64,000 bases of DNA from Rhodococcus aetherivorans. Lineage in GTDB: Bacteria > Actinomycetota > Actinomycetes > Mycobacteriales > Mycobacteriaceae. The DNA lies in contig NZ_JAALEG010000009.1 of assembly GCF_011058165.1 (NCBI RefSeq), positions 53,262 to 117,261 on the forward strand, written 5' to 3'. This document shows positions 1 through 7,991 of this stretch, piece by piece; position 1 is the first letter of the stretch, and each line of letters begins with the position of its first letter. Below the pieces are notes generated by a model. The model made no database searches. It saw nothing but the letters and a program-made list of their open reading frames with translations, and was not told where the DNA came from. The position numbers were made by a program, and so were the translations under genes.

Positions 1-5
1 GCCAT
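1..5 (-). CDS. First bases of the next minus-strand gene (partial), probably hsaG
   Basis: On the minus strand, downstream of hsaE, the sequence reads AAGGAG, five bases, then ATGGC, which is a strong ribosome binding site and a start codon about 30 bases after the hsaE stop. Only the first two codons' worth of sequence lies inside the window. In mycobacterial and rhodococcal steroid clusters the gene after hsaE is usually hsaG, an acylating acetaldehyde/propionaldehyde dehydrogenase, so hsaG is the expected identity. That is inferred from gene order alone, since no protein sequence is visible. Confidence 0.5.
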
Positions 6-34
6 TGTTTCTCCTTGCAGTCGGGACCGGGTGG

Positions 35-820
35 TCACGAGAACGTGAGCGAGACGGAGCCCAGTCCCGCGAACTCGGCGTGGAACTCGTCGCCGGGGCG
101 CGCGTCGACGGCCCGGGTGCACGAGCCGGGCAGGACGATGTCGCCCGCCTTCAGCCGCACTCCGAAACTCTCGACCTTGCGGGCGAGCCAGGCGACGGCG
201 GTGACGGGATTGCCGAGCACCGCGTCGCTGCGCCCCTCGGCGATCCGTTCGCCGTTGCGGGTGAGCACGGCGTCGATGCCCTTGATGTCGACGCCGGACG
301 GCGCCACCCGCTGCGCGCCGAGCACCCATCCGGCGGAGGAGGCGTTGTCGGCGATGGTGTCCGCGAGGCCGATCTTCCAGTCCTTGATCCGGCTGTCGAT
401 CAGTTCGATGGACGGCGCGAACGCGACGGTGGCGTCGAGGACGTCGCTCTCGGTGCAGTCCGCGCCGGGCAGGTCCTTGCCGAGCACGAAGGCCACCTCG
501 ACTTCCACCCGCGGGAAGCAGTACCGCGAGGTGTCGACGGGCCGGTCCTCGAAGACCTGCATGTCGTCGAGCAGGTGGCCGTAGTCGGGTTCGTCCACGC
601 CCATCATCTGCTGCATGGCCAGCGAGGACAGCCCGACCTTGTGGCCGACCACGCGGGCACCGGCCGCGAGCCGGCGACGGATGTTGATCAGCTGGATCTC
701 GTAGGCGTCGACGACGTCGATGTCGGGGTGCCGGGCCACGAGCGGGTCGACGGGGGTGCGGTCGCGTTCGGCGGCCTCGAGCTCGTCCGCCAGCCGGGTG
801 CGCAGTTGCGTCGGCAGCAT
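35..820 (-). CDS. hsaE: 2-hydroxypenta-2,4-dienoate hydratase family (HsaE)
   Basis: A 261-residue protein of the 2-keto-4-pentenoate hydratase/fumarylacetoacetase family. These cytosolic enzymes hydrate the 2-hydroxydienoate released by meta-cleavage. In steroid catabolism HsaE acts on 2-hydroxyhexa-2,4-dienoate from the A/B rings, and its product is cleaved by HsaF and HsaG. Family features visible are VVGHKVGLSS near the N-terminus, a PRVEVEVAFVLGKDL segment with metal-ligand acidic residues, and LGNPVTAVAWLA. The start at 820 is preceded by AGGAAGGA at good spacing; an ATG 14 codons further upstream has no such site. It is divergent from kstD, with a KstR operator between them, and a probable hsaG start follows 30 bases downstream. 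The steroid assignment rests on this context, because the fold is shared with aromatic-pathway hydratases. Confidence 0.88.
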   Translation of the reverse strand: MLPTQLRTRLADELEAAERDRTPVDPLVARHPDIDVVDAYEIQLINIRRRLAAGARVVGHKVGLSSLAMQQMMGVDEPDYGHLLDDMQVFEDRPVDTSRYCFPRVEVEVAFVLGKDLPGADCTESDVLDATVAFAPSIELIDSRIKDWKIGLADTIADNASSAGWVLGAQRVAPSGVDIKGIDAVLTRNGERIAEGRSDAVLGNPVTAVAWLARKVESFGVRLKAGDIVLPGSCTRAVDARPGDEFHAEFAGLGSVSLTFS

Positions 821-936
821 TGCGGTTCCTTCCTGTTCACCGGCGACCGGCATGTTCTGCAACCTGTTTCCGTTCGGCCCGTGGTGTGCGGGTGATTCTT
901 CCTGGCAGAAGGGATGGACTCACCGCGCCATCATTC

Positions 937-950
937 TATAACGTGTTCTA
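937..950. promoter_or_regulatory. KstR operator between hsaE and kstD
   Basis: The 14 bases TATAACGTGTTCTA fit the published KstR consensus TnnAACnnGTTnnA exactly. The box ends one base before the kstD ATG and overlaps a possible -10 element (TATAAC). KstR is a TetR repressor that is released by cholesterol CoA-thioester metabolites. The left half-site is weaker than in the two perfect palindromic boxes at 52259 and 54489. Placement between divergent steroid genes supports control of both. Confidence 0.85.
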
Positions 951-951
951 C

Positions 952-2664
952 ATGATCAAGCAGGAATACGACATCGTCGTAGTCGGCAGCGGTGCCGGCG
1001 GAATGACCGCCGCGCTGACCGCCGCGCACCAGGGCGCGAGCGTCGTCCTGATCGAGAAGGCACCCCACTACGGCGGCTCGAGCGCGCGCTCGGGCGGCGG
1101 GGTGTGGATCCCGAACAACGAGGCCCTGAGGGCCGCCGGGGTCACCGACACCCCGGACTCGGCCCGCACCTACCTGCACAGCATCATCGGCGACGTGGTG
1201 CCCGCCGACAAGATCGACACCTACATCGACCACGGGCCCGAGATGCTGTCCTTCGTGCTGAAGCACAGCGCCCTGGAACTGCAGTGGGTGCCGGGCTACT
1301 CCGACTACTACCCCGAGGCCCCCGGCGGCCGGCTCGGCGGGCGGTCCGTCGAGCCGAAGCCGTTCGACGGCAAGCGCCTCGGCGACGACCTCGCCCTGCT
1401 CGAGCCCGACTACGTCAAGGGCCCGCCGAACTTCGTCATCACCCAGGCCGACTACAAGTGGCTCAACCTCCTCATGCGCAACCCGCGCGGACCGGTCCGC
1501 GCCGCGAAGGTCGGCATGCGATACCTGTGGGCCCGCGCGACGAGGAAGCACCTGCTGGTCCGCGGCCAGGCGCTCATGGCCGGACTCCGCGTCGGCCTGC
1601 GCGACGCCGGGGTTCCGCTGCTGCTCAACACCGCCCTGACGGACCTCGTCGTCGAGGACGGGGTGGTGCGCGGTGTGCGCGTCGAGTCGGACGGACGGAA
1701 GCACACCATCCGGGCCCGCCGCGGCGTCGTGATCGCCTCCGGCGGCTTCGAGCACAACGAGCAGATGCGCACGCAGTATCAGCGCGCCCCGATCGGCACC
1801 GAGTGGACCGTCGGCGCGAAGGCCAACACCGGGGACGGCATCCGCGCGGGCCAGGCTCTCGGTGCCGCCGTCGATTTCATGGACGACGCCTGGTGGGGTC
1901 CGTCCTTCCCGCTCACCGGCGGCCCGTGGTTCGCCCTGTCCGAGCGCAGCCTGCCGGGCTCGATGATGGTCAACGCGGCCGGCCGGCGCTTCGTCAACGA
2001 ATCTGCTCCGTACGTCGAGGCGGTGCACGCCATGTACGGCGGCCGCCACGGCCGGGGCGACGGACCCGGCGAGAACATCCCGTGCTGGATGATCCTCGAC
2101 CAGCGCTACCGCAATCGCTACACCTTCGCCGGCATCACGCCCCGCAGTCCCTTCCCCAAGCGGTGGCTGAAGGCGGGTGTGGTGGTCCAGGCCGGCTCGA
2201 TCAACGAGCTCGCCGAGAAGATCGGCGTGCCGGCGCAGACCCTCACCGCGACCGTCGAACGATTCAACGGCTTCGCCCGCGCGGGCCGGGACGAGGACTT
2301 CGGACGCGGCGAATCCGGCTACGACCACTATTACGGCGACCCGCGCAACAAGCCCAATCCGAGCCTCGGCGCCATCGACAAGGCCCCCTTCTACGCGATC
2401 AAGGTGGTGCCCGGCGATCTCGGCACCAAGGGCGGCCTGCGCACCGACGCCGACGCCCGGGTCCTGCGCGAGGACGGGACCGTGATCGAGGGTCTCTACG
2501 CGGCCGGCAACGCCAGCGGTCCCGTCATGGGCCACACCTACGCCGGCCCCGGCGCCACGATCGGCCCGGCCATGACCTTCGCCTATCTCGCGGTCCTCGA
2601 CGCCCTCGGCCGACCGGAGCAGCCCGCCGCGCAGCCGATCTCCGAGACCGCCGAACAGCACTGA
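952..2664 (+). CDS. kstD: 3-ketosteroid delta1-dehydrogenase
   Basis: A 570-residue FAD flavoprotein that introduces the C1-C2 double bond into the A ring of 3-keto-4-ene steroids. With KshAB it opens ring B of cholesterol-derived steroids. The N-terminal dinucleotide-binding motif VVGSGAGGMTA is at residues 11-20, followed by a GGSSARSGGGVW segment. The C-terminal HTYAGPGATIGPAMTFAYLA matches the KstD region carrying the catalytic tyrosine and the FAD contacts. Length is normal for KstD (about 510-570). No ribosome binding site precedes the ATG at 952; a -10-like TATAAC lies 9 bases upstream, so the mRNA may be leaderless and the KstR box would then cover the promoter. A fumarate reductase/KstD-family paralogue with other steroid specificity cannot be excluded. 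Confidence 0.92.
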   Translation: MIKQEYDIVVVGSGAGGMTAALTAAHQGASVVLIEKAPHYGGSSARSGGGVWIPNNEALRAAGVTDTPDSARTYLHSIIGDVVPADKIDTYIDHGPEMLSFVLKHSALELQWVPGYSDYYPEAPGGRLGGRSVEPKPFDGKRLGDDLALLEPDYVKGPPNFVITQADYKWLNLLMRNPRGPVRAAKVGMRYLWARATRKHLLVRGQALMAGLRVGLRDAGVPLLLNTALTDLVVEDGVVRGVRVESDGRKHTIRARRGVVIASGGFEHNEQMRTQYQRAPIGTEWTVGAKANTGDGIRAGQALGAAVDFMDDAWWGPSFPLTGGPWFALSERSLPGSMMVNAAGRRFVNESAPYVEAVHAMYGGRHGRGDGPGENIPCWMILDQRYRNRYTFAGITPRSPFPKRWLKAGVVVQAGSINELAEKIGVPAQTLTATVERFNGFARAGRDEDFGRGESGYDHYYGDPRNKPNPSLGAIDKAPFYAIKVVPGDLGTKGGLRTDADARVLREDGTVIEGLYAAGNASGPVMGHTYAGPGATIGPAMTFAYLAVLDALGRPEQPAAQPISETAEQH

Positions 2665-2714
2665 GCCGCACTCGATCCGGCCGAACCCCGTCCGCCGAAC
2701 AGAAAGGGTCCCGC

Positions 2715-3575
2715 GTGCCCATCGATCCCGCCGTCGCACTCGGCGCCGAACTGCCCGCCCAGGAATTCGCCTGGAGCAGCAGCGACGTTCAGCTCTATCA
2801 CCTCGGTCTCGGCGCCGGCGCGCGTCCCACCGACCTCGGTGAGCTGCGCTACCTGCGCGACGGCGACCCGCAGGTCCTGCCCACCTTCGCCACCGTCGCC
2901 GCGACGTTCCACGCCACCGAGCCGCCGAAGGTCTCGTTCCCGGGCATCGAGATCGACCTGGCGAAGGTGGTGCACGGCAGCCAGGAGGTGACGGTGCACG
3001 CTCCCCTACCACCGGAAGGCAAGGGCCGCACCGTGACCCGAATCGCCGAGGTGTGGGACAAGGGCAAGGCCGCGGTGATCGTGCAGGAGTCGACGACCAC
3101 GGATCCGGCCGGCAACCCGCTGTGGACGGCCCGCTCGTCCATCTTCGCCCGCGGCGAGGGCGGCTTCGGCGGCGAACGCGGACCGTCCGAGTCCGTCGAA
3201 TTGCCGGACCGAGCACCCGATTTCGAGGTGGATGTCGCGACGCTGCCGCAACAGGCCCTGCTGTACCGGCTGTGCGGCGACCGCAACCCGCTGCACTCGG
3301 ACCCGCAGTTCGCGCAGGCCGCCGGGTTCCCCGCTCCGATCCTGCACGGGCTGTGCACGTACGGGATCGTCTGCAAGACGCTCACCGACGCGGCGCTCGA
3401 CGGTGATGCCGCGTCCGTGCACGGATTCACGGCCCGGTTCGCCGGCGTCGTCTTTCCCGGCGAGACCCTGCGGGTGCGCGCGTGGCGCACCGGCGACCGG
3501 CTGCTCGCGACCGCCGCGGTGGTCGAGCGCGACCTCGCGCCCGCCCTCACCGACGTGGTCCTCACCATCGCCTGA
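2715..3575 (+). CDS. MaoC-type steroid enoyl-CoA hydratase (Rv3538-like)
   Basis: A 286-residue double-hotdog protein of the MaoC/R-hydratase-2 family. These enzymes add water to the 2-enoyl-CoA of a shortened sterol side chain. The C-terminal hotdog has a clear hydratase-2 motif, CGDRNPLHSDPQFAQAAGF followed by PILHGLCTYG, which supplies the Asp/His pair. The N-terminal hotdog (roughly residues 1-130) is non-catalytic in this family. The GTG start has AAAGGG upstream and lies 50 bases after kstD on the same strand, so the two are probably co-transcribed from the KstR-controlled promoter. The same gene pair exists in Mycobacterium tuberculosis as Rv3537 and Rv3538. The precise acyl chain handled is inferred, not visible. 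Confidence 0.85.
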   Translation: MPIDPAVALGAELPAQEFAWSSSDVQLYHLGLGAGARPTDLGELRYLRDGDPQVLPTFATVAATFHATEPPKVSFPGIEIDLAKVVHGSQEVTVHAPLPPEGKGRTVTRIAEVWDKGKAAVIVQESTTTDPAGNPLWTARSSIFARGEGGFGGERGPSESVELPDRAPDFEVDVATLPQQALLYRLCGDRNPLHSDPQFAQAAGFPAPILHGLCTYGIVCKTLTDAALDGDAASVHGFTARFAGVVFPGETLRVRAWRTGDRLLATAAVVERDLAPALTDVVLTIA

Positions 3576-3593
3576 CACCCCGTCCTCCCCCAG

Positions 3594-3616
3594 CACCGGC
3601 CCGCCACGGGCCGGTG
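3594..3616 (+). terminator. Hairpin between the hydratase and cholesterol oxidase genes
   Basis: A perfect 10-bp stem (CACCGGCCCG and its complement) with a 3-base loop lies 18 bases after the hydratase stop. Its right arm touches the ribosome binding site of the next gene. No T-run follows, so it may terminate weakly, process the mRNA or mask the downstream ribosome binding site. Confidence 0.5.
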
Positions 3617-3632
3617 AGAAAGCAGTGTGTTC

Positions 3633-5378
3633 ATGACGATTCGCACCGAACCCCTGCGTCTGTCGCGCCGGGGTTTCCTCGCCGCCGGCGCGGGCGCGCT
3701 CGCCGCCACCGCGCTCGGCGGCTGGACCCCCGTCCACGCCGTACCGGCCGGCTCGTCCGGTGCCACCCTGACCACCCCGGCCGCGTTTCCCGACGGCATC
3801 GCCCTCTACCAGCAGGCCTACCAGAACTGGTCCAAGGAGATCATGCTCGACGCGATCTGGACGTGCGCCCCGCGCAGTCCCGAGGACGTCGTCCGGCTCG
3901 CGAACTGGGCCCACGCTCACGGCTACACCGTCCGGCCGCGTGGCGCGATGCACGGCTGGACTCCGCTGACCATCGTCAACGGCGCACCGGTGGACAGGGT
4001 GATCCTGGCGGACACGATGGCGCATCTGAACGGGGTGTCGGTGCACTCCGGTTCGGACCCCGCCACCGTCACCGCCGGAGCCGGAGCGACACTCGACGCG
4101 ATCACCACGGCGCTGCAGGGGCACGGCCTCGGCTGGGCCAACCTCCCCGCACCCGGGGTGCTGTCCATCGCCGGTGCACTGGCCGTCAACGCGCACGGTG
4201 CGGCGCTGCCCGCCGACGGCGAAAAGAACGTCCCGGGACACACCTTCGGCTCGCTGAGCAATCTCGTCACGGAACTGACCACGGTGGCGTGGAACGGCAG
4301 CGAGTACGCGCTGCGCACCTACACGCGCGCCGACGCGGACATCACTGCGCTGCTCGCCCACCTCGGCCGGACGTTCGTCACCTCGGTCACCCTGCAGGCC
4401 GGCCCGGACACCCGGATGCGGTGCCAGAGCTACACCGACATCGACTGGCGCGAGCTGTTCGCGCCTGCCGGAGCACCGGGACGCACCTTCGAGAGCTTCG
4501 TGCGGGCCTGCGGGCGCGCGGAGGCGATCTGGTATCCGTTCACCGACAAGCCGTGGATGAAGGTGTGGTCCCTCGCTCCGCAGAAGCCGGTGACGTCCCG
4601 AGAGGTGTTCGGCCCGTACAACTATCCGTTCTCGGACAACGTCCCCGAGCCCGTCACCGACCTGCTCGGGCAGATGACGGCCGGGAACCCCGCCATCGCG
4701 CCGGCTTTCGGGCAGGTCTACTACAACACCACCGTCGCCGGCCTCGCCGCCACGAACTCGAGTGACATCTGGGGCTGGTCCAAGGACCTGCAGTTCTACA
4801 TCAAGGCCACCACCCTGCGGCTCACGGAGGGCGGCGGCGCGGTCCTCACCAACCGCGCCAACATCGCGAACGTGATCCACGACTTCACGCAGTGGTTCCA
4901 CGAACGCATCGAGCACTACCGGGCGCTGGGGCAGTACCCGCTCAACGGCCCGGTCGAGATCCGGTGCTGCGGGCTCGATCAACCCGACGACGTGCGGGTC
5001 CCGTCCGCCGGGCCGCCGACCATCTCCGCGACCCGGCCGCGACCCGACCACCCCGAGTGGGACACCGCGATCTGGCTCAACGTGCTCGGGGTGCCGGGCA
5101 CCCCCGGCATGTTCGCGTTCTACCGCGAGATGGAGCAGTGGATGCGCGGTCACTACAACAACGCCGACTCCACCTTCCGGCCCGAATGGTCCAAGGGCTG
5201 GGCGTTCGGCCCCGAACTGCCGTACACGGACCAGCGGGTCATCGAGCAGGTCCTGCCCGACACCTACCGGGAAGGCGTGCCCGCGGACGAGAACTGGGAC
5301 TCCGCGCGGGCGGTGTACAACCGGCTCGACCCGCATCGGGTATTCAGCAACAGCTTCATCGACCGGCTGCTGCCCTGA
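3633..5378 (+). CDS. Class II cholesterol oxidase, exported, covalent FAD type
   Basis: A 581-residue oxidase of the vanillyl-alcohol-oxidase fold. It oxidises the 3-beta-hydroxyl of cholesterol to cholest-4-en-3-one with release of hydrogen peroxide. A twin-arginine signal (SRRGFLAAGAGALAATALGG) begins near residue 10, so it is exported folded. The mature part starts near the PAAFPDGIALYQQAYQNWSK stretch typical of the Brevibacterium sterolicum type II enzyme. The RPRGAMHGWTPL motif contains the His expected to bind FAD covalently (about residue 107). LPAPGVLSIAGALAVNAHG and RPEWSKGWAFGP also match the family. The ATG at 3633 has GAGAAAG upstream and was preferred to the in-frame GTG at 3627. 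It follows the kstD unit after a hairpin, so it may be read through or separately expressed. Confidence 0.9.
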   Translation: MTIRTEPLRLSRRGFLAAGAGALAATALGGWTPVHAVPAGSSGATLTTPAAFPDGIALYQQAYQNWSKEIMLDAIWTCAPRSPEDVVRLANWAHAHGYTVRPRGAMHGWTPLTIVNGAPVDRVILADTMAHLNGVSVHSGSDPATVTAGAGATLDAITTALQGHGLGWANLPAPGVLSIAGALAVNAHGAALPADGEKNVPGHTFGSLSNLVTELTTVAWNGSEYALRTYTRADADITALLAHLGRTFVTSVTLQAGPDTRMRCQSYTDIDWRELFAPAGAPGRTFESFVRACGRAEAIWYPFTDKPWMKVWSLAPQKPVTSREVFGPYNYPFSDNVPEPVTDLLGQMTAGNPAIAPAFGQVYYNTTVAGLAATNSSDIWGWSKDLQFYIKATTLRLTEGGGAVLTNRANIANVIHDFTQWFHERIEHYRALGQYPLNGPVEIRCCGLDQPDDVRVPSAGPPTISATRPRPDHPEWDTAIWLNVLGVPGTPGMFAFYREMEQWMRGHYNNADSTFRPEWSKGWAFGPELPYTDQRVIEQVLPDTYREGVPADENWDSARAVYNRLDPHRVFSNSFIDRLLP

Positions 5379-5407
5379 CGAGAAGGCGCCGGACATCCGC
5401 GCCCGTC

Positions 5408-5447
5408 GGTGCTACCCGCGCGCGTTCTCACGCGCGCGGGTAGCACC
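5408..5447. terminator. Bidirectional terminator hairpin, 17-bp perfect stem
   Basis: Arms 5408-5424 and 5431-5447 are perfect complements around a 6-base loop (TTCTCA). It lies between two convergent genes. The stop codon of the minus-strand gene (5412-5414) and its last codons are inside the stem, so that gene's C-terminal residues are constrained by the hairpin. Confidence 0.75.
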
Positions 5448-7982
5448 ACGCCGCGCAAGCATGGTGAGGACGGATACCCGGCCGAAGTGGCCCCACAGCC
5501 GGCCGAGCCGCACCCACAGCTGCCAGTACGCCACACCCCCCACGAGCGACGCCGCGAACGCGAGCCACGGGTCGATGTCCCGCAGCAGCGGATAGACCGT
5601 GAAGTGGGTCAGGTAGATGTAGAGCGACGAGGCGGCGAGCACCTCGGCCGGCCGCACCAGCAGCGCCGGCCACCAGGTCCGCGGCACCCAGATCAGCAGG
5701 AGCAGGCCGCCGATCACGAGAGCGGTGCGGTCGGTTTCGGCATGGAAGAACCCCGGCACCGTCGCCACCGCCAGGACGGACACCACCAGCCGCTGCCACA
5801 CCGCGGTCGCCCGGGCGGCCGCCCAGCCGAGCGGGAAGAGCCAGAACACCACGTACGACGCCAGGATCTGACTGGTCGGCATGTCCGGCCCGAGCACCTC
5901 GTACCGGGTCAGCAGGCCCACGCCCACCAGCGCGAGCGGGAACGCGAACGGGAACCGTCGCTCGTGCCGGTCGAACCACGGCACGGCGAGCAACAGAGCC
6001 ACCGCGACGAGCGCGTACACCAGCGCCTCGATGAACCAGTACCGCCATTCCTTCGTCCACGCGGGCGGTCCGAGCACCCCGTTGAGCAGGAACACACTCG
6101 ACCAGCGGTACTCGCCGGTGAGCGCGTGCACCGCGCCGATCCACACGACGGCCGGTGCGGCGATCCGGGCGACGCTGAGCAGGGTAGTGCGCAGCCGCTC
6201 GGCGCGGGGCTTGGGCAGTTGGAATCGCGCGTAGTTGTAGCCCGCGGCCGCGAGCAGCACGTGCGCCCCGCCCACGAGGGCGAACAGGTGCAGATGCGAG
6301 CCGACGATGAGCACGATCGCCACGGCGCGGATGAGCACGTTGGTCTCGACGATCCGCCAGCCCCACGGCGCCCGGCGCGACGACGGGCTCAGCTCGCGCA
6401 GCGGCGTCGTCGGCCAGTCCGCGGGCAGATGCCCGAGCAGCCGCTCGAGCCGCACCGACATGCGCACGTACGACAGCGAGTCGCCACCGAGGTCGACGAA
6501 CGTGCTGTCGTCGGTGACGTCGTCGCGGCGGAGAACGTCCGCGTACAGCGCCCGCAGCCGCCGGGGGTCCACGGCCCGCGCCTCGGGCGCCGGCTGCGGC
6601 GGTTCCGGGGCGGCGCCGAGCGCGGCGACGGCGCGGTAGTCCGGTTTGCCGTTGGGGGTGCGGGGCAGCTCGGCCACGACGCACACCCGCACCGCGGACT
6701 CGGGCAGCCCGCTCGCGCGGGCCGCGACCGCCCGCACGGGCGCGGCGTCGGCTCCCTGGACGGCGACGATCAGTTCGTCGTCGCCGCCGGCGCAGCACGC
6801 GACGAGCTCGTGGCGCGCGAGGACGGATTCGATGCGCTGCAGGTCGATGCGCAGGCCGAACAGCTTCGCGAAGCGGGAGCGACGGCCCACGATCCGGTAC
6901 AGCCCGGCGTCGGTGCGGACGGCGAGGTCACCGGTGCGCAGTTCGTCGACGACACGCCCGAGGGCCAGCTCGGACGGGTCGGTGGCATAGCCGAGCATGA
7001 CGTTGGGCCCGGTGTAGACGAGTTCGCCGGCACCGTCGCCGGCCTCGGGCACGGGGTCGATGCGGAAGGCGCCGCCGGGAACGGGGACGCCGATCGTGCC
7101 GGGGTGCTCCGCGGCGAGGTGCGGGGGCAGGTAGGCCATGCGGGCGGTGGCCTCGGTCTGGCCGTACATGACGAAGAACTGCCACCCGTCGCGCCGGCCG
7201 AGGTCGACATAGCGGCGGACGCGGTCGGGGTCGAGACGGCCGCCGGCCTGGGTGACGTAGCGCAGGTTCGGCAGGTCCATGTCGGCGAAGCCGACGCGGT
7301 CGAGCAGGTCGAAGGTGTACGGCACGCCCGCGAGGGCGCTGACCCGGTGCCGGTGCACGAGGTCCCAGAATCCGGGGTCGGTGACGGACCGGTCGGTGAG
7401 CACGGTCCCGGCGCCCCGCAGCAGGTGGCTGTGCAGGACCGACAGGCCGTAGCAGTAGTGCATCGGCAGGGTGGTGATCGCGCGATCGGTGTCGCGGATG
7501 TCGAGGTAGTCGGCGATGGCCTCGGCGTTCGCCTGCACATTGCGGTGCGAGAGGCGCACGAGCTTGGGCGAGCCGGTCGAGCCGGACGTACTGAGCAGCA
7601 GCGCGAGGTCGGAATGCAGGTCGTGGGTGCCGTCGGCGAGTTCTTCGATCCGGCCGCCGTCGACGACGACGTCGGGCCGGTAGGCCTCGATCGTCGCGGC
7701 CAGGGCGTCGGGCCGGTCGCCGGGCACGAGCAGCACGGGATGGCCGGCGGACAGCGCCGCCAGGTAGGCCACGATCGGGTCGACGGCGTTGGCCCCGGCG
7801 ACCAGGACGAGACGCCGGGTGGTGCCGAGGCGGTCGGCGACGGCGGCGACCCGCTCGGCCAGGTCGCGATAGGTGATCTCGGTGCCGTCGCAGACGAGTG
7901 CGGTCCGTTCGCCGTGTTCGGCGAGATGTCGGACGAACGGAACCGTCGGACAGTCGACGAGCTCGGAAGAACGTGGTACCAC
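5412..7982 (-). CDS. Adenylation domain - carrier protein - membrane acyltransferase-3 fusion
   Basis: An 856-residue three-part protein. Residues 1-455 are an AMP-forming ligase: TSGSTGSPK at 132-140, YGQTEA at 273-278, GD at 351-352 and the PNGK catalytic lysine at 446. Residues about 475-530 are an acyl/peptidyl carrier domain whose LGGDSLSY motif (498-505) supplies Ser502 for phosphopantetheine. From about 545 to 830 there are roughly ten hydrophobic segments resembling the acyltransferase-3 family, with IRAVAIVLIVGSHLHLF at its start. The layout suggests that an acid is adenylated, loaded on the carrier in cis and passed by the membrane domain to an acceptor. Neither the substrate nor the acceptor can be read from the sequence. 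The start is GTG at 7982, 9 bases after zapE, so they probably form one transcript. An NRPS-like or lipid-modifying role is inference. Confidence 0.8.
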   Translation of the reverse strand: MVPRSSELVDCPTVPFVRHLAEHGERTALVCDGTEITYRDLAERVAAVADRLGTTRRLVLVAGANAVDPIVAYLAALSAGHPVLLVPGDRPDALAATIEAYRPDVVVDGGRIEELADGTHDLHSDLALLLSTSGSTGSPKLVRLSHRNVQANAEAIADYLDIRDTDRAITTLPMHYCYGLSVLHSHLLRGAGTVLTDRSVTDPGFWDLVHRHRVSALAGVPYTFDLLDRVGFADMDLPNLRYVTQAGGRLDPDRVRRYVDLGRRDGWQFFVMYGQTEATARMAYLPPHLAAEHPGTIGVPVPGGAFRIDPVPEAGDGAGELVYTGPNVMLGYATDPSELALGRVVDELRTGDLAVRTDAGLYRIVGRRSRFAKLFGLRIDLQRIESVLARHELVACCAGGDDELIVAVQGADAAPVRAVAARASGLPESAVRVCVVAELPRTPNGKPDYRAVAALGAAPEPPQPAPEARAVDPRRLRALYADVLRRDDVTDDSTFVDLGGDSLSYVRMSVRLERLLGHLPADWPTTPLRELSPSSRRAPWGWRIVETNVLIRAVAIVLIVGSHLHLFALVGGAHVLLAAAGYNYARFQLPKPRAERLRTTLLSVARIAAPAVVWIGAVHALTGEYRWSSVFLLNGVLGPPAWTKEWRYWFIEALVYALVAVALLLAVPWFDRHERRFPFAFPLALVGVGLLTRYEVLGPDMPTSQILASYVVFWLFPLGWAAARATAVWQRLVVSVLAVATVPGFFHAETDRTALVIGGLLLLIWVPRTWWPALLVRPAEVLAASSLYIYLTHFTVYPLLRDIDPWLAFAASLVGGVAYWQLWVRLGRLWGHFGRVSVLTMLARRGATRARENARG

Positions 7983-7991
7983 CGCGGCAGT

